From: Bactericera cockerelli
Lineage: Eukaryota > Arthropoda > Insecta > Hemiptera > Triozidae
DNA length: 64,000 nucleotides
Direction: 5' to 3'
Assembly: GCA_024516035.1 (NCBI GenBank)
Contig: CM044962.1
Span: 7,350,659-7,414,658, forward strand
Part shown: positions 10,901 to 22,900 of the stretch, one piece after another
How positions within the stretch are numbered: position 1 is the stretch's first letter
Layout of the letters: every line of letters starts with the position of its first letter
Made by a program: the position numbers and the translations under genes
The notes under the pieces: model-generated
Databases searched by the model: none
What the model saw: only the letters and a program-made list of their open reading frames with translations
Told to the model about the DNA's origin: nothing

Positions 10901-13900
10901 CTTTTTCAATGTCTAAGCTCACCATAACAGTATGTTCTTTACATGCAAATCCTTTTAGTATATGATGTTCTAATAGTGCTAAACTATCAATAGTTGATTT
11001 ACCCTTAATACAGCCATTTTGGTATCTATCAAGGAGGTTTTTTGATTCTAAGATCCATCTTAATCTGTTATTAACCATTTTCTCCATTATTTTACTGGTA
11101 CAACTTATTAAGGATATTGGTCTATAATTTTTAGCAATTTTTGAATCTTTACCAGGTTTACAAATAGGAATAATGATGGACTTTTTCCAAATTTCTGGGA
11201 ACAAACCACTAGTCCAAACATGGTTATAAAGAGAAAGTAATACTTCCAGTGAGTGTTGTGATAAATTCTGTAACATAGGATATGAAATTTCGTCTAAGCC
11301 AGTTGCAGAAGATCTGCAATTTTTAAGAGCCTCTTGTAATTCCTTATAACTGAATATTTCATTATAACACTCAAGATTATCAGATATATTGATTATATTT
11401 ATTTTTTCAGCATTATCTTTAAAGATTTGAAATTCTTTATCATAATGTAAAGATTTGGAAACATTGGAAAAATGTTTTGCAAAAATTTCTGATTGTTCGT
11501 AAGAATCACTTATTATAACATTATCATCTTTAATAAAAGTTATAGGGTTGTAAGGATATTTACCTTTTAATCTTTTTAGTTGTTTCCACATGGTTTTTTG
11601 GTCTAATGGTTTGTTGATTGATGAGAGGAATTCAAGCCATGAATCACATTTTTTTGTTTGTACTATTTGTCTGGTTTGAGCTCTACATTTTTTAAAGTGA
11701 ATAAAATTATCAATGGTAGGATTTTTTCGATATTTTTTCAATGCTTTTTTCCTAATGCGAATTGACTCAGCGATTTCTTCGCTCCACCATGGGACACATT
11801 TAGTTTTAATTTTGCATTTAGGGATGGAGAGAATACTAGCACTTAAAATAATGTCATTGAATTTTGATACTCCTAAGTTGATATTGTTATCATTTATTTG
11901 TATATCAGCAAGTGATTTGGTTAATTCTTGGAATTTAACCCAATCAGCCTTTCCATAGGACCAGGGTCTTTGGGGGCTGTTGTATGTAAAATTTAGAGAA
12001 GGATGTAAAGATATAATAATTGGGAAATGGTCAGAGAAATAAATATCATCATGGGTGGACCATTCAAGGAGGGGAAGGAGTGAATCAGAAGCTAATGATA
12101 AATCAATATGGGTGAATATTTTGTGGGTTAGGTTGAAATGGGTTGGGGATCCATTATTGAGGATTCCAAGGTCAATGTTATTGAAAAGGAAATTTTCCAA
12201 AACTAAACCTCTAGGATTATTGGAAGAACTTCCCCATAAAATGTGGTGGGCATTAAAATCCCCAACTAGTAGACATGGTTTAGGTAATTGGTTGTATAAG
12301 GAATTCAACTGATTATAATTAAGAGCAATGTTGTGAGATATGTATACATTACATATGCAGACAAAATTAATAGATGGATGGTATATTTTGACAGCTACAG
12401 CTTGAATTTCACTATTGATGTGTATCATTTCGGAAAAAATGGATTTATGTACCAAAGTCAATACACCATTACAGGCATGGAGAGAATGAGATATATGGTC
12501 GTGTCTGTAAGAGTTAAAAGTGTTGAAATTAATTTTGTTTCTGAAAGTTAAGTGGCTTTCTTGTAAGCATATAATTAAAGGGCGAAATTGTTGGATTAAA
12601 AGTTTAAGGTCATTTAGCTTACTAAAAAAACCATTACAATTCCATTGAAGAATTAAATTGTGACTAGTCTTATTTTGTGCTGTCATAAATTGATAAAAAT
12701 AGGTATAAAAAAGTCAAGATATTGAAATATAAGAGAGACCTTGAAGGATTATAAAAAATGGTATTAAAAAATGAATGAAATAAAATATAAAATAAAATAA
12801 TAATAAAAATAATGCAAAGAACAAAACTATCCCTGGGGGGGAGAGGCTTCTTCAGGTATAGAAGGCTCATCACCAGTAGCTGTTTTATCCTTTACTTTAT
12901 CTTCAATTATGGTTTCAGTGGTATCCATTGGGGAATGAATATTGGGAACAGGACTATTTACAATTGGGCTATCAGTCTTTTCATGAGTATTATTTTGAGG
13001 AACAGATTTTGGGGATTGAGAAAAATCAATTTTAGAAGAGTAGATCTTCTTCAATTTATTGATTATTGGATTCTTAGGTAAGGAAGATTGTGCATAGCTA
13101 TGTTCAGAAAGTTTATTGTCAATAGAGGAAATGATATTTTTGTTAAGACAAACACCATTGGGACCTTTGTATTGTTCCACATTGATGAGTTGTTCTTTTA
13201 TAATATTTGATTGAAAATTTGGAAGATGGTTTTGAGGAGGAAAGGATTTTTTCTTAGGGATCCTGTTGCTGCCAGGAGGAGCTCTCCTCTTGTGGGTTTC
13301 ATAAGTATTTGGTCTGAAATCATAGATATTCATGGAACAGGAAGGAAGGGAAGGAGAATTTACAGCAGAAGTTAGAGGAACTACTAGACTTGGGATAGTA
13401 GAAGATTTGGATTGGTTGGACTGGATATTATTGTGAAGAGCAGGAAAGTTTTGTTGATCAAGCCTTGATTGTAGTTTAGAAGAAAAGGATTTGGTATTTT
13501 TTCGAGGGAATAAGATTGCAGCTTCTTGAAAGCAAAGAGGTTGTACCATCATTATCTTTTTGATGTCACATTGTCTGATATATTCTGGGCAATCTTTCTT
13601 GGAAATAGAAGAGTGATTACCACGGCAGTGTAGACATGAAGGAGTTGAGTTTTGACAGTTGTGGGAGGTGGAGAGAGACAAGGTTTCAGAACAATTTTTG
13701 CATTTTTGTTCACTATTACATTTTTGTTAGAGTGACCAAATTGAAGGCAGTTAAAACATTGCATTACATTTTGAATGTAGGGTTCAATTTCACCTCTTAC
13801 ATGAAATAAGTAAATATAAGAAGGGAGGGATTGACCTTCTATCATGAGTTTTACTGTGTTGCTTGGGACATATTTGGTTTCTCCAACTTCATTGGGTACT

Positions 13901-16900
13901 CGGCGATTAAGCCTTTGCACTCCAACTATATTGAAATTGCGAGCATCAATATTCGCTAGGATTTCATCATCAGTGAAGTCAGGATCAATATCTTTTAAAA
14001 TTGCAAATTTGTAAAGGTAATTGGCAGGAATATAGACATTGTATGTCTTTAGGATTTCAGGATTGGAAGCCAATGTATTGGCATCAGCACAAGAATTACA
14101 GCTTACCACAATTTTTGATCTAGTTATCCGATTGAAGTGAGGTATATTTGAGGAAGGAAGGATAGTGGTTACCATTTGTCCAACTTTGAACTTGCATAAG
14201 TAGGGGTATTTCACATTTGGTTGTTTCTTGGTTTCAAAAATAACTTTATATTGTTCATATTTGACATCTTTGTTGTATAAGGAAATCGGTTTAGGCACTT
14301 CATTGTCATTAGGCTGGGGGCCTGTGCCCCCAGAGTTGTCACCCATTTTGGGTTGTCTTAAATGTTCTTAGATTATAAATCACATTTCAGTTGAAAAATG
14401 GCCCGCACAGAAAAAGAAAGAACTGTTTTACTATACACAGGAACACAATTCGAAGCAGTAAAGGTTCTCACAAATTTAGGAAAGACTCGAAATTTTAGGC
14501 TTTCTATGGAAAATTGGAAAAGGCCTAAAAAATTTACGGAGAAAACCAGAAAAGGTCCTCACTCAACGAGTTTAGATGGGGTCTGCACAAAAAGAGCTAA
14601 AATTACGAAAATTTGAATTAATGCGGTTCATTTGTTAAATAAATATAAACAAAACTTCAGCAACTTTAGTTCCTATTTCTATACTATCTTCATTCATTAA
14701 TGAATTCTACAATAGTGGGAGAAAACTCAAAAGTAGAGAAAAAATAACAGGGAAAGGAGAAATTTCACATTTCGTAGGGAAAAATCCCCGAAAAAGAGGG
14801 AAAAACAAAATATACTACCCAAACTAAAAACATTAAAAAAAACTCCGAATCGATGGCTATCTTCTACCGTGCTAGGTAGCTTCACACGGGTAATTAAATT
14901 AACGTTATGCTGATTGAACTTTTCACGTTTTTTGACGAAATAGTTTTACGAAAAAAAAAAAAAAAAAAAATAGGGTGACGCTAATTTTCAAAAGTCGTTT
15001 CTGCACATGCGCGCAACGAGTTTTCCCCTCGAAGTTTGTGCTCGTTCGTTTTGAAAACATGGGTTGATTTTTTCTTATCATATTTGTGTTAATTGCTTTT
15101 GTGATATCACAATTACCTACACTAGCTTTACTAAATTTCTGTTTTACGTGGGACTCTCAACACTGACCTCCAGAAAGCCAAAGTATTATTATCTGACCTG
15201 GTTGTAGAGTTTTCAGTAAAACACTTGCAACTAACACGGCGACCTAATTAGATTGTTGTAAGGTTTGTAATTCAAGGTAACTTTATGGAAACTTCATAAT
15301 TCGTTAATTCTATAATAATGAGAATGACTAACCAAGACGAGACACATATGGTTTCTCTACTCACCAAGACGTGACACACATATGGTTTCTTTACTCACCA
15401 AGACCTAATACACATATGGTTTCTCTACTCACCAAGACGTGACACACATATGGTTTCTCTACTCACCAAGACCAAACACACATATGGTTTCTCTACTCAC
15501 CGAGACCTAACACACATAAATGGTTTCTCTACTCACCAAGACCTAACACACATATGGTTTCTCTACTCACCGAGACCTAACACACATATGGTTTCTCTAC
15601 TCACCGAGACCTAACGCACATATGGTTTCTCTACTCACCGAGACCTGACACACATATGGTTTCTCTACTGACAGAGACCTAATACACATATGGTTTCTGT
15701 ACTCACCGAGACGTGACACACATATGGCTTCTCTACTCACCAAGACCTAACACACATATGGTTTCTGTACTCACCGAGACCTAACACACATATGGTTTCT
15801 CTACTCACCAAGACCTAACGCACATATGGTTTCTCTACTCACCGAGACCTAACACACATATGGTTTCTCTACTCACCGAGACCTAACACACATATGGTTT
15901 CTCTACTCACCGAGACGTGACACACATATGGTTTCTCAACTCACCGAGACGTGACACACATAAATGGTTTTTCTACTCACCGAGACGTGACACACACATG
16001 GTTTCTCTACTCACCGAGACGTGACACACATATGGTTTCTCTACTCACCGAGACGTGACACACATATGGTTTCTCTACTCACCAAGACCTAACACACATA
16101 TGGTTTTCTCTACTCACCGAGACGTGACATACATATGGTTTCTCTACTCACCGAGACGTGACACACATATGGTTTCTCAACTCACCGAGACGTGACACAC
16201 ATAAATGGTTTCTCTACTCACCGAGACCTAACACACATAAATGGTTTCTCTACTCACCGAGACGTGACACACATATGGTTTCTCTACTCACCGAGACATG
16301 ACACACATATGGTTTCTTCACTCACCGAGACCTAACACACATATAGTTTCTCTACTCACCGAGACGTGACACACATATGGTTTCTCTACTCACCGAGACT
16401 TAATACACATAAATGGTTTCTCTACTCACCAAGACCTAACACACATATGGTTTCTCTACTCACCAAGACCTAACGTACATATGGTTTCTCTACTCACCGA
16501 GACGTGACACACATATGGTTTCTCTACTTCTCACTTTTCTGTTTATACTGATTAAAATAGAGAGGTTAGTTGATGACATGGATAATTGGATATTCCGAAC
16601 AATTACCTGCTGATGAGAGCAAATAAGCTCGAAACAGCTGTCCAGGTATGTTCTGATATTCATATACATCTAATACAACTTCTCACTTTTCTGTTTATAC
16701 TGATTATACTGACTGATCTACTCACCGAGACCTAACACACATAAATGGTTTCTCTACTCACCGAGACGTGACACACATATGGTTTCTCGCCCGAGTGGAT
16801 GCGCATGTGATTCTTGTAGTTGGTGGCCGAGGCGAACGATTTGTCACACCCCGGTTGATCGCACACGTACGGCTTCTCACCGGTGTGCGTGCGGATGTGA

Positions 16901-19900
16901 ACCTTGCGAATGTTGGAGGTGGTGAAGGACCGGTTGCAGCCCAGCATCGGACACGGGAACGGTCGCTCGCCTGAGAATAATAATGTTTTTGTTTTTTTTT
17001 TTTATAATAGAAGCAACTACACCAACATGTCACAAAAGATCTATGTAAGGTCGCAGTGACAAAGAGCTTTCGTAGCCAATAGCCCTACTTTACCAATACC
17101 AACTACACCAACACAGATATAAAGTCAACGGCTAGATGCCCGGCTAGATGCCAACGATTCTATTTGATTTAACGTCCTGGATTAAGACGAGGGTTTTACC
17201 CTCCATTCGCTGGGAGTCGTACCAGCTACCCACATTAACCTCACCCAGCCTGGGTAGGGCCGGAAATGCCAGCCTCACATGTACGGGGGGGAACAGAATT
17301 TCTGTGTGAAAAATCTGCTCCGACCGGGGATCGAGCTCAAGGTCTCTGGACTACGGGCAGTAGTCACAACCAATACGCCATGGAGGCTGATGGTTTGCCT
17401 ATAACTAATAAATATGGTAATATAATAATGAATAAAAAGGAGGGGGAGGGGGGATTATAAATATTTCTGAACACATCTCACCGGGGTTAAGTGACATTCT
17501 CTGCCAATTAACCGCGATCAAAAAAGGGAAAAATATAATTAGAGATTAAAACTATTCTTCCTTTTTTTTTTTTTTTGCATACACATAATATTTTATTAAA
17601 CATAAAAAACATTATTCAGGACATCATCATTTGGATGACAACCCAAAACGCTTGCAGCATTGCCTCGTTGAACTGCAAGGCTTATCTATTGCAGCAAATA
17701 ATTTCCCGATCTTGGGTCTCCAGTCTTTTTTACAATGGACCTTTTCAATTCTTCTAGTCAGTGTTTAGCTTCTTTACAAATCGGCCCCATTGTTTCAATT
17801 GCAAACCCTTTCAAAAGTGTAATTCTGAATAGTTTTAAGAGATTAAAACTAGTTGACCAATTTAATCATAGCTCATGTCAGAGTTCACATAAGGTAAAAA
17901 ATGTCCGCACGCAACCTACCTGTATGTGTCCGCACTCAACCCAGCTGTATGTGTTCTCACTCAACCCACCTGTATGTGTTCCCAGGCAACCCACCTGTAT
18001 GTGTTCTCACTCAACCCACCTGTATGTGTTCCCAGGCAACCCACCTGTATGTGTTCTCACTCAACCCACCTGTATGTGTTCTCACTCAACCCACCTGAAT
18101 GTGTTCTCACTCAACCCACCTGTATGTGTTCCCAGGCAACCCACCTGTATGTGTTCCCAGGCAACCCACCTGTATGTGTTCCCAGGCAACCCACCTGTAT
18201 GTGTTCTCACTCAACCCACCTGTATGTGTTCCCAGGCAACCCACCTGTATGTGTTCTCACTCAACCCACCTGTATGTGTTCCCAGGCAACCCACCTGTAT
18301 GTGTTCCCAGGCAACCCACCTGTATGTGTTCTCACTCAATCCACCTGTATGTGTTCCCAGGCAACCCACCTGTATGTGTTCCCAGGCAACCCACCTGTAT
18401 GTGTTCTCACTCAACCCACCTGTATGTGTTCCCAGGCAACCCACCTGTATGTGTTCCCAGGCAACCCACCTGTATGTGTTCTCACTCAACCCACCTGTAT
18501 GTGTTCCCACTCAATCCACCTGTATGTGTTCCCAGGCAACCCACCTGTATGTGTTCCCAGGCAACCCACCTGTATGTGTTCTCACTCAACCCACCTGTAT
18601 GTGTTCCCAGGCAACCCACCTGTATGTGTTCCCAGGCAACCCACCTGTATGTGTTCCCAGGCAACCCACCTGTATGTGTTCTCACTCAACCCACCTGTAT
18701 GTGTTCCCACTCAATCCACCTGTATGTGTTCCCAGGCAACCCACCTGTATGTGTTCCCAGGCAACCCACCTGTATGTGTTCTCACTCAACCCACCTGTAT
18801 GTGTTCCCAGGCAACCCACCTGTATGTGTTCCCAGGCAACCCACCTGTATGTGTTCTCACTCAACCCACCTGTATGTGTTCCCAGGCAACCCACCTGTAT
18901 GTGTTCCCAGGCAACCCACCTGTATGTGTTCCCAGGCAACCCACCTGTATGTGTTCTCACTCAACCCACCTGTATGTGTTCCCAGGCAACCCACTTGTAT
19001 GTGTTCTCACTCAACCCACCTGTATGTGTTCCCAGGCAACCCACCTGTATGTGTTCTCACTCAACCCACCTGTATGTGTTCCCAGGCAACCCACCTGTAT
19101 GTGTTCTCACTCAACCCACCTGTATGTGTTCTCACTCAACCCACCTGTATGTGTTCTCACTCAACCCACCTGTATGTGTTCCCAGGCAACCCACCTGTAT
19201 GTGTTCTCACTCAACCCACCTGTATGTGTTCTCACTCAACCCACCTGTATGTGTTCCCAGGCAACCCACCTGTATGTGTTCTCACTCAACCCGCCTGTAT
19301 GTGTTCCCAGGCAACCCACCTGTATGTGTTCTCACTCAACCCACCTGTATGTGTTCTCACTCAACCCACCTGTATGTGTTCCCAGGCAACCCACCTGTAT
19401 GTGTTCTCACTCAACCCACCTGTATGTGTTCTCACTCAACCCACCTGTATGTGTTCTCACTCAACCCACCTGTATGTGTTCTCACTCAACCCACCTGTAT
19501 GTGTTCTCACTCAACCCGCCTGTATGTGTTCCCACTCAACCCACCTGTATGTGTTCCCACGCAACCCACCTGTATGTGTTCTCACTCAACCCACCTGTAT
19601 GTGTTCTCACTCAACCCGCCTGTATGTGTTCTCACTCAACCCACCTGTATGTGTTCTCACTCAATCCACCTGTATGTGTTCCCAGGCAACCCACCTGTAT
19701 GTGTTCCCAGGCAACCCACCTGTATGTGTTCTCACTCAACCCACCTGTATGTGTTCCCAGGCAACCCACCTGTATGTGTTCCCAGGCAACCCACCTGTAT
19801 GTGTTCTCACTCAACCCACCTGTATGTGTTCCCACTCAATCCACCTGTATGTGTTCCCAGGCAACCCACCTGTATGTGTTCCCAGGCAACCCACCTGTAT

Positions 19901-22900
19901 GTGTTCTCACTCAACCCACCTGTATGTGTTCCCAGGCAACCCACCTGTATGTGTTCCCAGGCAACCCACCTGTATGTGTTCTCACTCAACCCACCTGTAT
20001 GTGTTCCCAGGCAACCCACCTGTATGTGTTCCCAGGCAACCCACCTGTATGTGTTCCCAGGCAACCCACCTGTATGTGTTCTCACTCAACCCACCTGTAT
20101 GTGTTCCCAGGCAACCCACCTGTATGTGTTCTCACTCAACCCACCTGTATGTGTTCCCAGGCAACCCACCTGTATGTGTTCTCACTCAACCCACCTGTAT
20201 GTGTTCCCAGGCAACCCACCTGTATGTGTTCTCACTCAACCCACCTGTATGTGTTCTCACTCAACCCACCTGTATGTGTTCCCACTCAATTCACCTGTAT
20301 GTGTTCCCAGGCAACCCACCTGTATGTGTTCTCACTCAACCCACCTGTATGTGTTCTCACTCAACCCACCTGTATGTGTTCCCAGGCAACCCACCTGTAT
20401 GTGTTCCCAGGCAACCCACCTGTATGTGTTCTCACTCAACCACCTGTATGTGTTCCCAGGCAACCCACCTGTATGTGTTCTCACTCAACCCACCTGTATG
20501 TGTTCTCACTCAACCCACCTGTATGTGTTCCCACTCAATCCACCTGTATGTGTTCCCAGGCAACCCACCTGTATGTGTTCCCAGGCAACCCACCTGTATG
20601 TGTTCTCACTCAACCCACCTGTATGTGTTCTCACTCAACCCACCTGTATGTGTTCCCAGGCAACCCACCTGTATGTGTTCTCACTCAACCCACCTGTATG
20701 TGTTCTCACTCAACCCACCTGTATGTGTTCTCACTCAACCCACCTGTATGTGTTCTCACTCAACCCACCTGTATGTGTTCTCACTCAACCCGCCTGTATG
20801 TGTTCCCACTCAACCCACCTGTATGTGTTCCCACGCAACCCACCTGTATGTGTTCTCACTCAACCCACCTGTATGTGTTCTCACTCAACCCGCCTGTATG
20901 TGTTCTCACTCAACCCACCTGTATGTGTTCTCACTCAATCCACCTGTATGTGTTCCCAGGCAACCCACCTGTATGTGTTCCCAGGCAACCCACCTGTATG
21001 TGTTCTCACTCAACCCACCTGTATGTGTTCCCAGGCAACCCACCTGTATGTGTTCCCATCAACCCACCTGTATGTGTTCTCACTCAACCCACCTGTATGT
21101 GTTCCCACTCAACCACCTGTATGTGTTCCCATCAACCCACCTGTATGTGTTCCACCAACCCACCTGTATGTGTTCTCACTCAACCCACCTGTATGTGTTC
21201 CCACTCAACCCACCTGTATGTGTTCCACGTCAACCCACCTGTATGTGTTCTCACAACCCACCTGTATGTGTTCCCAGCAACCCACCTGTATGTGTTCCCA
21301 TCAACCCACCTGTATGTGTTCCACTCAACCCACCTGTATGTGTTCTCACTCAACCCACCTGTATGTGTTTCCCACAACCCACCTGTATGTGTTCCACTCA
21401 ACCCACCTGTATGTGTTCCCAGCAACCCACCTGTATGTGTTCTCACTCAACCCACCTGTATGTGTTCCAGGCAACCCACCTGTATGTGTTCTCACTCAAC
21501 CCACCTGTATGTGTTCCACTAACCCACCTGTATGTGTTCCCACTCAACCCACCTGTATGTGTTCCAGCAACCCACCTGTATGTGTTTCCTCACCAACCCA
21601 CCTGTATGTGTTCCACTCAACCCACCTGTATGTGTTCTCACTCAACCCACCTGTATGTGTTCCACTCAACCCACCTGTATGTGTTCTCACTCAACCCACC
21701 TGTATGTGTTCCACTCAACCCACCTGTATGTGTTCTCACTCAACCCACTGTATGTGTTCCCAGGCAACCCACCTGTATGTGTTCTCACTCAACCCACCTG
21801 TATGTGTTCTCACTCAACCCACCTGTATGTGTTCCACTCAACCCACCTGTATGTGTTCCCAGGCAACCCACCTGTATGTGTTCTCACTCAACCCACCTGT
21901 ATGTGTTCTCACTCAACCCACCTGTATGTGTTCCCAGGCAAACCCACCTGTATGTGTTCTCACTCAACCCACCTGTATGTGTTCCACTCAACCCACCTGT
22001 ATGTGTTCCACTCAACCCACCTGTATGTGTTCCACTCAACCCACCTGTATGTTCCCAGGCAACCCACCTGTATGTGTTCTCACTCAACCCACCTGTATGT
22101 GTTCTCCTCAACCCACCTGTATGTGTTCCCACTCAACCCACCTGTATTGTTCCCAGGCAAACCCACCTGTATGTGTTCTCACTCAACCCACCTGTATGTG
22201 TTCCCACTCAACCCACCTGTATGTGTTCCCACTCAACCCACCTGTATGTGTTCCACTCAACCCACCTGTATGTGTTCCCACTCAACCCACCTGTATGTGT
22301 TTCCCACTGTTGTTTCACCCACCTGTATGTGTTCCCAGGCAACCCACCTGTATGTGTCTCACCACAACCCACCTGTATGTGTTCTCACTCAACCCACCTG
22401 TATGTGTTCTCACTCAACCCACCTGTATGTGTTCCCAGGCAACCCACCTGTATGTGTTCTCACTCAACCCACCTGTATGTGTTCCCACTCAACCCACCTG
22501 TATGTGTTCTCACTCAACCCACCTGTATGTGTTCACACTCAACCCACCTGTATGTGTTCCCACGCAACCCACCTGTATGTGTTCCCACGCAACCCACCTG
22601 TATGTGTTCACTCTCAACCCACCTGTATGTGTTCCCACTCAACCCACCTGTATGTGTTCGCACTCAACCCACCTGTATGTGTTCCCACGCAACCCACCTG
22701 TATGTGTTCATTCTCAACCCACCTGTATGTGTTCCCACTCAACCCACCTGTATGTGTTCTCCACTCAACCCACCTGTATGTGTTCGCACTCAACCCACCT
22801 GTATGTGTCCGCACTCAACCCACCTGTATGTGTTCCCACTCAACCCACCTGTATGTGTTCGCACTCAACCCACCTGTATGTGTTCCCACTCAACCCACCT

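Larger units (their letters stand above)
8612..14400 (-). mobile_element. Nearly complete non-LTR retrotransposon (I/Jockey group LINE)
   Basis: On the minus strand the order is ORF1 (gag-like), ORF2 (endonuclease, reverse transcriptase, RNase H), an AT-rich 3' UTR, and a poly(A) run (T-run at 8615-8632 on the plus strand). ORF1 has one frame break; ORF2 is unbroken over 1246 codons, suggesting a recent insertion. The 5' end is not defined; 14347 to about 14400 could be 5' UTR, and a clear boundary was not found up to the A-run near 14950. It sits in the ZNF143-like intron in the same orientation as the gene. Confidence 0.9.

Noticed and set aside
14398..14616. Plus-strand 72-codon open frame beside the LINE
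   Set aside because: No motif, no splice or poly(A) context, and it lies where the LINE 5' region is expected on the other strand.
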